Below are positions 39,401-45,208 of a stretch of 64,000 nucleotides of DNA, piece after piece. The notes beneath the pieces are model-generated. The model was given only the letters and a program-made list of their open reading frames with translations, was not told the origin of the DNA and searched no databases. Source of the DNA: Pseudomonas kuykendallii. Lineage in GTDB: Bacteria; Pseudomonadota; Gammaproteobacteria; Pseudomonadales; Pseudomonadaceae. Numbering within the stretch: the stretch's first letter is position 1; every line of letters starts with the position of its first letter. The position numbers and the translations under genes are program-made. Location: positions 62,001-126,000 of the forward strand of contig NZ_FNNU01000009.1 in the NCBI RefSeq assembly GCF_900106975.1, in the 5' to 3' direction.

Positions 39401-42400
39401 GGGGGTGGCAATGGCAGCTGGGGCGGCGGCGCGACGAACTGGCTGACCGCGACCACCGGCGCGGACCTCGCCTGGAACAGCGGTTACGCACTGTTCGGCG
39501 GCACCCCCGGGAGCGTCAGTGTGCTGGGTCAGCAGTCCTTCACCGGCATGCAGTTCCTCACCGACGGTTACCAGCTGAACGGCGGCACACTGCTCGCCAC
39601 CGCGGGCAGCAACGGCAGCGCCACGCCGATCCGTGTCGATGCCGGCGTCACCGCGACCATCGCCTCGACCCTCGCCGGCAACGCGGGGATCGACAAGCGC
39701 GACGGCGGTACCCTGATACTCAGCGGCACCAATACCTACAGCGGCGGCACCACCTTCTCCGGCGGCGTCACCCAGGTCAGCAGCGACGCCAACCTCGGCG
39801 CCGCAGCCGGCGCGCTGACCTTCAACGGCGGCACCCTGCAGATCCTCGGCGACAGCTACCAGAGCACCACCCGCAACATCCTCCTGCTGGCCAGCGGCGG
39901 CACCCTGGACATCGCCAGTGCCGGCAATACCCTGACGCTCGGGCAGGACCTCGGCGGCCCCGGCTCGCTGAGCAAACAGGGCGCGGGCACCCTGGTGCTC
40001 AACGGCAGCAATGGCTACAACGGCGGAACCCGGCTGTATGCCGGCGCCCTGGTGGTGGGCGCCAACGACGCCCTCGGCAGCGGAGCCCTCGACGTGCTGG
40101 GCGACGCCACCCTCGACAGCAACACCGACGTGCGTCTGGCCAACCTGATCCAGCTGAACGACATCCTGACCGTCGGCGGCACCTCCAACCTGAACCTGGC
40201 CGGCGTGATCCAGGGCAGCGGCGAGTTGATCAAGCAAGGCCCGGGCAGCCTCATCCTCGGCGGCAACAACACCTTCAGCGGCGGCATGGCGCTCGAGGCC
40301 GGCACGCTGATCCTCGGCAGCTCCGGCGCCCTGGGCAGCGGCGCGCTGTCCGCCGCCGCGGGCACCTCGATCGGCAACGACGCCGCGCTGGTCGTCGCCA
40401 ATGCCCTCGACCTGAGCGGCGCGGTGACCTTCCTCGGCAGCGACGACCTGACCCTGAACGGCGTCATCGGCGACGGTCCCGGCACCGGCACCCTGGTCAA
40501 GGAAGGCCCCGCCGTGCTGGTCCTGAACGGCGCCAACACCTACTCCGGCGGCACGCTGCTCAACGGCGGCACGCTGATCGTCGGCAACGCCGCCGCCCTC
40601 GGCAGCGGCGCGCTGACCACCGCCGCCGGCACCACGCTGGACAGCAATACCTCGGTCAACCTGCTCAACGACATCAACCTGGGCGGCCTGCTGACCCTCG
40701 CCGGCAACGCCGGGCTGATGCTCTCCGGCGACATCGCCGGCACCGGCCCGCTGGTGAAGAACGGCAACGCCAGCCTCACCCTCGCCGGAAACAACAGCTT
40801 CAGCGGCGACACCATGCTCAACGCCGGCACCCTGGTGGTCGGTAGCGACAGCGCCCTCGGCCTCGCCGGCAACGTCCTGCACGTCGCCGGCAACGCCAGC
40901 CTGCAGAGCGACCCGAGCGTCACCCTGGCCAATGCCATCGACCTCGGCGCGCTGCTGAGCCTGGCCGGCAACCCGTCGCTGACTCTCGACGGCACCATCA
41001 CCGGCGGCGGCGGCCTGCTTCTCGGCGGGCCGGGCAGCGTGACGCTCAACGGCGCGAACACCTACACCGGCGGCACGCAACTCGACGGCGGCACCCTGGT
41101 CGTCGGCAACGATGCCGCGCTGGGTGCGCCCGGCGGCACGCTCAGCGTCGGCGGCGCGGCGACGCTGGACAGCAACCTGGCCGGCATCGACCTGGCCCAG
41201 AACATCCTGCTCGGCGCCGCATTGAGCATCGGCGGCAGCCATGACCTGAGCCTTTCCGGCGACCTCGGCGGCACCGGCAGCCTGATCAAGAACGGCCTCG
41301 GCGATCTCCTCCTCGCCGGCAGCAACAGCTACAGCGGCGGCACCCAGGTGAATGGCGGCGGGCTGATCGGCAACAGCGGCAGCCTGCAAGGCAACATCGG
41401 CGGCGCGGCCGGCACGCGGGTCGAGTTCCAGCAGGGCAGCGGCGTCAACGGCACCTACGCCGGCGTGCTGAGCGGCGGCGCCGAACTGATCAAGACGGGC
41501 GCCGGCACGCTGATCCTCAGCGGTGCGAACACCTACAGCGGCGGCACCGACCTCCAGGCCGGAACGCTGGTGGGCGACAGCAGCAGCCTGCAGGGCGACA
41601 TCGCCAACAGCGGCACCCTGGTCTTCCAGCAACTCATGGAAGGTGCCTACGCCGGCCAGCTCAGCGGAAACGGCACCTTGGTCAAGGACGGCGCCGGCAC
41701 GCTCATCCTCAGCGGCAACAGCAGCGGCTTCGGCGGCATCACCCAGGTCGATGCGGGCCAGTTGCAGGTCGACGGCTCACTGGGCAACGCCAGCAGCCAG
41801 ATCAACGTCGGCGCCAACGGCAGCCTCGGCGGCGGCGGGAAGATCGGCGGTAACGTCACCCTGGCCGACAACGCCCACCTCATCGCCGGCACCAACATGA
41901 CCCCGCTGCGGCTCAACGCGCTGCAACTGTCCGGCGGCAGCATCCTCGACTTCCAGTTCGGCCTGCCGAATGCGGCGACGACCATGGTCGAGGTCGCGGG
42001 CGACCTGACCCTCGACGGCACCCTGAACATCAACGACGCCGGTGGCATGGGCACCGGCATCTACCAGATGTTCAGCTACGGCGGCACCCTGACCGACAAC
42101 GGGCTGGTCTACGGCAATCTCCCCAGCGCCTACAGCGCCGCCCAACTGCGCCTGCAGAAAAACCTCGCGCAACACCGGATCAACCTGGTGGTGCAAAGCG
42201 TTCCCGGCGAAATCCAGTACTGGAACGGCGACAACAGCACCGCGCTGGGCAGCGTGGGCGGCGGCGACGGAACCTGGACCGCGGCGACGGACAACTGGAC
42301 CGACGTTGAATTCAGCCAGCGCGAAACCTGGGCCAGCCACTTCGCGGTGTTCGATACCCGCGGCGGCAACGTCACCCTCGACGGCGTGCAGAACGTCACC

Positions 42401-45121
42401 GGTCTGCAGTTCCTGGTGGACGGCTATCGCCTGGTCGGCGACGACAGCGCGGCGCTCAACACGACCGTGCCGGCCGCGGGCGGCCACACGCTGTTCCGCG
42501 TGGAAAGCGGCGCCACAGCGCAGATCGATGTGGCCATCACCGGCAACGGCGGCCTGGACAAGCGGGACGGCGGCACCCTGATCCTCACCGCCAGCAACAG
42601 CTACGGCGGTGGCACCCACGTCGTCGGCGGCGTGCTGCAGGTCCGCGCCGACGAGCAGCTCGGCCAGGCCGGCGGTGCTCTGAGCCTCAACGGCGGGACC
42701 CTGCGCATCGCCGGCGATGGCTACTCCAGTACCCAGCGCGACCTCACCCTGGGAAGCCTGGGCGGCGGCATCGACATCCAGTCCGCCAGCAACGTCTTCA
42801 GCCTGGATCAGGGCATCGACGGCAGCGGCGCGCTGGTCAAGTACGGCAACGGCGTGCTGGAGCTGACCGGCGACAACAGCTACAGCGGCGGGACGCTGAT
42901 AGCGGCCGGAACCCTGCGCGGCGACAGCGGCAGCCTGCAGGGGCTGATCGACAGCGAAGCCGGAACCCGCCTGGAGTTCCGGCAGAGCGGCGACGGCCAG
43001 TTCACCGGTTCGTTCGGCGGCGCAGGCACGCTGGTGAAGAACGGCAGCGGCTCGCTGACGCTTTCGAGCGCCAACAGCCACAGCGGCGGTACCGAACTCA
43101 ACGGCGGAACGCTGATCGGCGACAGCAGCAACCTGCAGGGCGCGATCAGCAGCGCCGCCAGCACCCGCCTGCAATTCAACCAGACCCAGGACGGCACCTT
43201 CGGCGGCCTCTACAGCGGCGCCGGGCAACTGGTCAAGAATGGCAACGGGACACTGACCCTGAGCGCGGGCAGCAGCTACAGCGGCGGAACCCAAGTCAAC
43301 GGTGGCCGTCTCGTCGGCGACAGCGCCAGCCTGCAGGGCGCCATCCAGAACAATGCGACCCTGGTGTTCGACCAGTCCTTCGACGGTCTCTTCGCCGGCG
43401 CACTGACCGGCAGCGGAACGCTGATCAAGCAAGGCGATGGCGACCTGCTGATGACCCAGGAAAGCGACTTCAGCGGCAACGTCATCGTCGCCGACGGCGG
43501 GCTGTTCGTCGGCGCCGGCCCGAACTCGCGTTCGACCCTGGCCAACGCCAGCCTGCTCGTCCAGTCAGGCGGCCAACTGATGGGCGCCGGAACCGTCGGC
43601 TCGGTGACCAACGCCGGGATGATCGCCACCAACCGTGCGAATCGCCTGCGCATCGCCGGCAACCTGATTCAGCAGTCCAGCGGCTGGACCAGCATCGAGC
43701 TGCATCCCGAAGGCAATAGCGCGCTGCAGGTCGACGGTAGCGCGACCCTCGCGGGCACTCTCCAGGTGCTGGGCGTCTCCGGTTACAGCGGAGCGAGCAC
43801 CTTCACGCTGCTGAACGCCGACCAGGGCATCATCGACCGTTACCAGGAGGAGATTCTTCCCGACACGCCGCTGCTCGACCTCGCCCTCGTCTACACCGCC
43901 ACGCAGGTCAACCTCAGCGTCAGCCGCAGCGCCGTGTCCTTCGCCTCCCAGGCCGTCACGCCGAACCAGCGGGCAGTCGCCGGCGCGCTAGACAGTCTGC
44001 CGAGCAGCAGCGTCGCCGGCGCCGTGGCCGGCCTTGGCGCCAGCGAAATCCCCGCCGCCTATGACGCGCTGAGCGGGGAAATCCATGCCAGCACGGCATC
44101 CGCGCTGATCGAAGAGTCGCGGATGATCGCCTCGGCGGTCACCGATCGCCTGCGTCAATCCTGCTCCAGCGGCGGCCGGATGGACGCCCGCGCCCTGCTC
44201 TCGCCCTCCGGCCTGGATCGCAACCTGAACGAACCGTGCGGCGGGCAGGTGTCCGGCTGGAGCATGGCCATTGGTGACGAGCCTGCCGGAAGGGGCGATG
44301 AAAGCCTGTGGGGCCAGACGCTGGCGAGCCGCGGCAAGCTCAAGGGCGACGGCAACACCGCCGAGCTCGAACGGCGCAGCTCCGGCATCCTGTTCGGCTT
44401 CGATCAGAAGCTCGACGAACAGTGGCGCGTCGGCGTCGCCGCCGGCTATGCCGAGACCACGCTGGACGCCAGCGCCCGCGGCTCGAAGAGCGATGTCGAC
44501 ACCTATCACCTGGCGGCCTACTCGTCCTACCGCGAAGGCAACTTCAACGCGCGCTTCGGTGCCTCCTATGCGATGCACGAGATCGACAGCCGCCGCGATG
44601 TCGCCTTCAGTGGCTTCTCGGAGCGCGCCAAGGCCGGTTACGACGCCCACACAGCACAGGTGTTCGGTGAACTGAGCTACGTGATCGATACCCAAATGGT
44701 CGCGCTGGAGCCCTTCGTCGGCCTCAGCCACAGCCGCTACAGGAGCGACACGATCAGGGAGAAAGGCGGCGACGCGAGCCTGCGTTCGGATGGCGACCAG
44801 ACCATCACCCAATCCACCGTTGGCCTGCGCGCGGCGAAGCACATCGACCTGGGCCAGGAGGCGGATCTGATCGTTCGCGGCTCCGTCGGCTGGCAGCATG
44901 CCTTCGGCAGCACCCAGGCCGATGCCAGCATGCGCTTCGCCCAGGGCGGCGACAGTTTCAAGGTGGAAGGCGCACCGATGGCAAGGGACGCGGCGCTGGT
45001 CGGGGCCGGCGTGGAAATGGCGATCTCGGAGCGCAGCCGTCTTTCAGCCAACTACGCCGGCCAGTTCTCCGACAAGAGCCGCGACCATACCGTCAGCCTG
45101 ACCTACTCCTACCGCTTCTGA
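27443..45121 (+). CDS. giant type Va autotransporter, 5,892 residues, with beta-strand repeats
   Basis: A single open frame of 17.7 kb with no stop or frameshift. Parts in order: Sec signal peptide 1-33 (cut after AQSAMA); N-terminal passenger 34-about 400 with only two cysteines (35, 44); about 45 copies of an approximately 86-residue repeat of the autotransporter-associated beta-strand type (TIGR02601-like; core N-x-Y-S-G-G-T, then AGTL-LGN-ALG); four recurring YWNG cassettes; an alpha-helical linker about 5,490-5,570 (TPNQRAVAGALD, LSGEIHAS); a second cysteine pair (5574, 5599); and a beta-barrel about 5,600-5,892 ending SYRF. The passenger is dominated by Gly, Ser, Ala, Leu, Asn and Thr, as expected for a long beta-helix. 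Likely a surface adhesin; no protease triad was seen. It lies alone between ihfB and rpsA, with a weak ribosome site (AGAG) before the ATG and a terminator after the stop. Substrate and role are unknown. Confidence 0.93.
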   Translation: MTIPSSRLKPLSAAVRLSVLGMMTGLVAQSAMAGCTASGAVVNCTTPASVFTGISYSSAQNDLKLNVTPTASIGATLGLGAALSLTGTGVTVNNAGTIDPSVLGLLSLASSGVVLSNAAGSNVTLNNQAGGTLKGMSGALGLGVTSISNLNGMAVSIANGSGGVTTLTNAGTISSTPLLGVSLLPGNTPLMALYGGAQARVTNEASGVINGRVALQSASGGNTFLNAGTITGSVSMGTNSTNTFTAVTGSTVNGSGGLALDVLNVVGLNLAFATAGVIDGGAGGNNTLVLQNSASGSGSGITGNGSASAGTYINFNNLTVNSGTWDLGGALVSGQTTLNGGLARFDNSASFGSGTMTVNGGALQASATGLSLNNNVTLNGTLGIQGANNFTLGGVLSGNGGLTKSDAGVLTLAGSNSYSGSTSISAGGLLLTNAQALGNSTLRVDGAATLESTASHANNVVLNDVLTLPGSGSLGLTGVVSGSGALVKSGNGGLLLSGTNSYSGGTRLNAGSLVVGSDRALGSGVLTVNGAGTLSSNTAATLANSVQLNAALNLDGGQALGLAGIVSGTGRLIKNGTGQLSLSGNNAFGGGVTLNAGTLSLGNANALGSGTLTVGGASTLASSAAMAVGNAVQLNNLLTLAGNSDLILNGAVSGAFGGLVKNGAATLTLNGNNSYGGGTQLNAGSLVLGNANALGTGALSVTGAAALSSSSDLSLANAVQLGATLSLPGSQALILNGALTGSGSLNKNGSGTLTLDGANSYSGGSTLTAGTLRVGNASALGSGALTVNGAASLESTQALSLANDLALSGALNLGGSQSLTLAGVIGGTGSLRQSDSATLTLGGANTYSGGTRLEAGTLLLGNDQALGTGALLVANPGAVLGTSGVRTLQNAVQLNASLDVETAYRMALGGVISGNGGLVKGGSGVLVLNAANSYGGGTTLNAGGLLLGNGAALGSGTLNVNGASSLEASQSLALNNQINLGADLSLLGAQNLALGGDISGSGRLIKTGNATLSLSGSNALAGGIDLEAGTLRGTATSLNGDIRNGAALVFDQALTGTYSGSISGTGSVQKTGSGSLLLDGSNSFSGGLGIIDGVVQVSGGSALADTLAVNLANTAGAGLRLLSSETLGSLSGGGALGGSVTVDGGATLGLGGDNRSSVFAGALLGSGNISKTGSGNLLLSGTSSNTGTVSLDGGSLTVDGTLASNVTVNNGSRLGGVGSIGGAVDVVDGHLAARSGQTLSLGSLTLGANANLDVALGSVPTSGLVSVASDLTLGGTLNVSDAGGMGQGLYRLFDYGGLLSGSFALVNGPGGYQPGDLSVLTNLNGQVNLLVQDSGNTLQFWNGSVTSADGSLHGGSGTWVSGTSNWTNAAGALSQTWNEGFAIFGGAAGNVTVVGNQQIDGLQFAANGYQLIGGAGGALELTNASGSVIRVDPNAVATLGVAIGGSGLLEKRDLGTLILTAPGNSYSGGTRLSEGVLQVSADAQLGSGALAFNGGTLRITGDGFTSTARGITLGDNGGGLDIASASNTFTLGQTLSGTGTLRKDGLGSLRLDASNGYSGGTLLNAGRLITGNASALGSGALTVSGNARLASAQTLDLANAVAIGDGVALTVDGSSDLGLGGIVSGLSGRLIKEGSGTLTLSGANTYAGGTTLRAGSLLLDNAQALGGGSLTVDGAGTLDTTAAVARLTNAVTLNDRLTLAGSNDLSLAGPISGSGGLTKNGAALLTLERNNDYSGETRLNAGAILLGADGALGSGLLRVNGSASLLADTQRSIANRIELSSTGVLQFDNAQQLNLDGVVAGSGALDKNGSGTLLLGQANAFSGGTTLRAGTLRLGNGQALGTGALHVAGAAALDSTRALSVGNDVQLDARLSVAGTQDLTLSGVLSGNGGLLKQGIGSLTLAGSNSHAGDTTLAAGRLVLANAAALGNSRLNVTGASTLDSDRALNVGNAIDLAGADLTVAGQHDLILAGALGGSGTLIKAGTSALTLTGSNGHAATRLQAGSLILGNAQALGNALTVSGAGSLDTLQDMTLAQGLQLDQTLTLTGSHALELAGAIAGSGDLIKLGSAELTLGAANAWTGNLVLVGGGLSLGDDQALGSGELFIEGSGTRVTSLGDRTLGNRVRLDQLPEILVGGSDSLTLNGEIEGAAGFTKTGSGTLALGSANLYGGTTTLTAGTLVLGNAQALGTSNLAVTANANLSTTGAMALGNAISLANGSRLTLPGSQDLTLDGVISGNGGLDKSPGGQLALNAANSYSGGTRLAGARLLLGDDAALGAGALTVQGDSELLGSKALNLGNGLILNADLTLPGAFDLALGGNVSGSGALIKTGSGALLLGGSNSYSGGTQVQSGSLTGTSSSLQGSIDSAAGTSLTFAQNSDGTFAGSYSGAGSLTKTGNGVLTLNSAQGFSGDLNVLGGTLRTQGDNRIGSVGTVNLNAGTLQLGGSESFSTLNGFGRLLLEQNANLSLGGNLDNLFAGVIDGNGSLHKVGASTLTLTGSNTHSGAFSLDGGTLRVDGTLASSQVTVSSGTTLTGNGTLTGNVDVFGTLQTSPGNALLALGSLSLESGSNFNVGLGAPNGGANLVSVNGDLHLGGSLNITDIGGYGYGVYRLFGYGGTLSGHFDQLNSTGGIPDSALGLQTLAGEVNLLVGGDNLRYWNGTGGTTSILGGNGTWADGSLNWLGATNLGITSWNDNYALFAGAAGTVSVEGAQHFSGLQFITDGYNLVASNNGQLIADASSGATPIRVDGGVLATIGVSISGSTGIDKHDGGTLVLAGNNTYTGGTTFTGGIVRVTDDNNLGDASGALTFNGGRLEILGNGYQSSARSIVLQAGGGGLDIAAANNSFSVAQPISGSGALGKYGDGTLLLANANGYSGGTQLFDGTLVVGNDAALGSGTLAVRGDATLDSSTAVTLSNRVQLDEDLTVAGSSALTFDGVFEGNGRLIKRGASALALNGNNAHGGGTWLEQGTLVLGNANALGRGDLIAGNGTAIDTSIAMALGNGIELLGDVTFLGSNDLTLGGAVAEGDGALVGTGRLIKTGNAQLTLNGDNRFSGGTELNGGTLILGSDTALGSGTLSTAAGTALQSDKRVRLVNQVNLGGLLTIAGNNELILAGALDGPGGLLKTGNGSLTLERANTYQGGTELNAGTLILGSDSALGSAASVLGVTGAGTLQSTRDVSVANAIELSALLSLSGDHALTLNGVISGSGGLRSTGNGSLILNAANTYSGGTELNDGALILGNAQALGAAGSTLTVSGAASLDNSQALNLAQNIQLDAPLTVSGSNPLALSGNIDGAGSLIKDGLAALILTGSNGHADTRLQAGSLVLGSAQSLGDHLTVTGSATLDTLQAMTLAQDIELDQSLTLTGSQNLVLAGVISDSGDLIKLGSSDLLLGGANSLSGTTRLRAGSLSIDNDLALGSGALAVEGSGTRLTTLGDHLLGNQVHLGDALEVRVSGSDTLTLAGVIDGAGAIDKTGSGTLLLGGSNLYSGGTTLAAGTLGLGNALALGAGALSVTGDARLDNDTAMALGNAITLGNGARLSLPSDENLTLYGVIGGSGGLDKQNAGVLTLNGANGYGGGTTLNGGTLQLGDDAALGTGLLTVAGASQLTGNRALGLGNGLALDADLTLPGAFDLTLAGDIGGGGGLIKSGSGALLLGGNNSYSGGTGVQNGSLIGDSDSLQGAISGAAGTLLRFDQASDGLFSGTYSGAGDLSKTGSGTLTLNTPQTFSGLLSVLGGRLATSGSAILANAGGVTLGSAGTLALGGVESITSLIGSGRLLLDTGSSLALGGNQNGLFAGNIDGGGSLQKVGSGTLTLSGTSTHSGTLAVQSGTLRVDGSLASGAVNVASGATLSGNGVLGGAVSVDGTLLATPGSTALSVGSLTLGSGATFNANLGLPGSANSLVDVQGALQLGGALSVTDAGGFGYGVYRLFNYAGTTPTGSFASISSAAGIPVSELSVQNFIAGQVNLLVGSSNLLYWNGTPGPIGSVGGGNGSWGGGATNWLTATTGADLAWNSGYALFGGTPGSVSVLGQQSFTGMQFLTDGYQLNGGTLLATAGSNGSATPIRVDAGVTATIASTLAGNAGIDKRDGGTLILSGTNTYSGGTTFSGGVTQVSSDANLGAAAGALTFNGGTLQILGDSYQSTTRNILLLASGGTLDIASAGNTLTLGQDLGGPGSLSKQGAGTLVLNGSNGYNGGTRLYAGALVVGANDALGSGALDVLGDATLDSNTDVRLANLIQLNDILTVGGTSNLNLAGVIQGSGELIKQGPGSLILGGNNTFSGGMALEAGTLILGSSGALGSGALSAAAGTSIGNDAALVVANALDLSGAVTFLGSDDLTLNGVIGDGPGTGTLVKEGPAVLVLNGANTYSGGTLLNGGTLIVGNAAALGSGALTTAAGTTLDSNTSVNLLNDINLGGLLTLAGNAGLMLSGDIAGTGPLVKNGNASLTLAGNNSFSGDTMLNAGTLVVGSDSALGLAGNVLHVAGNASLQSDPSVTLANAIDLGALLSLAGNPSLTLDGTITGGGGLLLGGPGSVTLNGANTYTGGTQLDGGTLVVGNDAALGAPGGTLSVGGAATLDSNLAGIDLAQNILLGAALSIGGSHDLSLSGDLGGTGSLIKNGLGDLLLAGSNSYSGGTQVNGGGLIGNSGSLQGNIGGAAGTRVEFQQGSGVNGTYAGVLSGGAELIKTGAGTLILSGANTYSGGTDLQAGTLVGDSSSLQGDIANSGTLVFQQLMEGAYAGQLSGNGTLVKDGAGTLILSGNSSGFGGITQVDAGQLQVDGSLGNASSQINVGANGSLGGGGKIGGNVTLADNAHLIAGTNMTPLRLNALQLSGGSILDFQFGLPNAATTMVEVAGDLTLDGTLNINDAGGMGTGIYQMFSYGGTLTDNGLVYGNLPSAYSAAQLRLQKNLAQHRINLVVQSVPGEIQYWNGDNSTALGSVGGGDGTWTAATDNWTDVEFSQRETWASHFAVFDTRGGNVTLDGVQNVTGLQFLVDGYRLVGDDSAALNTTVPAAGGHTLFRVESGATAQIDVAITGNGGLDKRDGGTLILTASNSYGGGTHVVGGVLQVRADEQLGQAGGALSLNGGTLRIAGDGYSSTQRDLTLGSLGGGIDIQSASNVFSLDQGIDGSGALVKYGNGVLELTGDNSYSGGTLIAAGTLRGDSGSLQGLIDSEAGTRLEFRQSGDGQFTGSFGGAGTLVKNGSGSLTLSSANSHSGGTELNGGTLIGDSSNLQGAISSAASTRLQFNQTQDGTFGGLYSGAGQLVKNGNGTLTLSAGSSYSGGTQVNGGRLVGDSASLQGAIQNNATLVFDQSFDGLFAGALTGSGTLIKQGDGDLLMTQESDFSGNVIVADGGLFVGAGPNSRSTLANASLLVQSGGQLMGAGTVGSVTNAGMIATNRANRLRIAGNLIQQSSGWTSIELHPEGNSALQVDGSATLAGTLQVLGVSGYSGASTFTLLNADQGIIDRYQEEILPDTPLLDLALVYTATQVNLSVSRSAVSFASQAVTPNQRAVAGALDSLPSSSVAGAVAGLGASEIPAAYDALSGEIHASTASALIEESRMIASAVTDRLRQSCSSGGRMDARALLSPSGLDRNLNEPCGGQVSGWSMAIGDEPAGRGDESLWGQTLASRGKLKGDGNTAELERRSSGILFGFDQKLDEQWRVGVAAGYAETTLDASARGSKSDVDTYHLAAYSSYREGNFNARFGASYAMHEIDSRRDVAFSGFSERAKAGYDAHTAQVFGELSYVIDTQMVALEPFVGLSHSRYRSDTIREKGGDASLRSDGDQTITQSTVGLRAAKHIDLGQEADLIVRGSVGWQHAFGSTQADASMRFAQGGDSFKVEGAPMARDAALVGAGVEMAISERSRLSANYAGQFSDKSRDHTVSLTYSYRF
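31463..35404 (+). repeat. autotransporter super-repeat unit 1 (about 3.94 kb)
   Basis: Runs from the Trp codon of the first YWNG-type cassette (FWNG) to just before the next. It holds the cassette, about 12 repeats, a closing segment (about 34,700-35,390) with THSGAFSLDGGTLRVDGTLA, YGYGVYRLFGYGG and GEVNLLV. Its repeat order matches unit 2 position by position: SNGHA at about 33,417 versus 37,373, NLY at 33,935 versus 37,889, and NSYSGGT at 34,457 versus 38,411, a constant offset of about 3,955 bp. Confidence 0.8.
35405..39367 (+). repeat. autotransporter super-repeat unit 2 (about 3.96 kb)
   Basis: Begins at YWNGTGGT and ends before the third cassette. Same order as unit 1: cassette, about 12 beta-strand repeats, closing segment with HSGTLAVQSGTLRVDGSLA, GFGYGVYRLFNYAG and GQVNLLV. 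The offset to unit 1 is nearly constant (3,942-3,963 bp), pointing to an ancestral duplication of the whole module. Confidence 0.8.
39368..42220 (+). repeat. autotransporter super-repeat unit 3, shortened (about 2.85 kb)
   Basis: Begins at YWNGTPGP and ends before YWNGDNST. It keeps the cassette, the first repeats and the closing segment (GGMGTGIYQMFSYGG) but is about 1.1 kb shorter than units 1 and 2. The missing length equals about four repeats from the middle, around the SNGHA/NLY units, consistent with in-frame deletion by recombination. A fourth cassette (42,221-about 42,880) follows, with only four or five repeats before the linker. Confidence 0.75.
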
Positions 45122-45163
45122 ATCGCCGTCCGCCGGATTTCGCAGAGGTTTATCGCGGGCATG

Positions 45164-45191
45164 AAAAAGGGCGACCGAAGTCGCCCTTTTT
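45164..45191. terminator. bidirectional terminator (autotransporter / rpsA)
   Basis: Stem GGGCGAC/GTCGCCC (45169-45175, 45180-45186), loop CGAA, five A on the left and five T on the right. It serves both the plus-strand autotransporter (stop 43 bases before) and minus-strand rpsA (stop 18 bases beyond). Confidence 0.92.
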
Positions 45192-45208
45192 CTCTGGATC
45201 GCTAGAAC

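Larger units (their letters stand above)
28600..43500 (+). repeat. array of about 45 autotransporter-associated repeats (258-264 bp)
   Basis: The AAC-AGC-TAC-AGC-GGC-GGC type codon run (N-S-Y-S-G-G) recurs in frame near 28689, 28945, 29203, 29461, 29719, 29977 and 30238, a spacing of 256-261 bp, and continues with small drift to about 43463. Each unit reads roughly: G-L-K-G-G-L-L-G-N, then Y-S-G-G-T-L-AGTL-LGN-ALG-G-L-V-G, then a strand-rich half. Copies differ at many bases, so they are old or diversified rather than recent tandem copies. Count is by eye. Confidence 0.85.

Noticed and set aside
27440-43432. Very long minus-strand open frames (up to about 1,470 codons) opposite the autotransporter, and many 80-codon minus-strand frames
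   Set aside because: They mirror the plus-strand repeat. Repeated GC-rich codons keep antisense frames open, and one frame stops at the complement of each SYSGG run, giving the 258-bp ladder. No ribosome sites, domains or natural composition.
28689-43500. CRISPR-like or satellite repeat array
   Set aside because: The 258-264-bp periodicity is in frame, degenerate and encodes a known autotransporter repeat; there are no identical short repeats with unique spacers.
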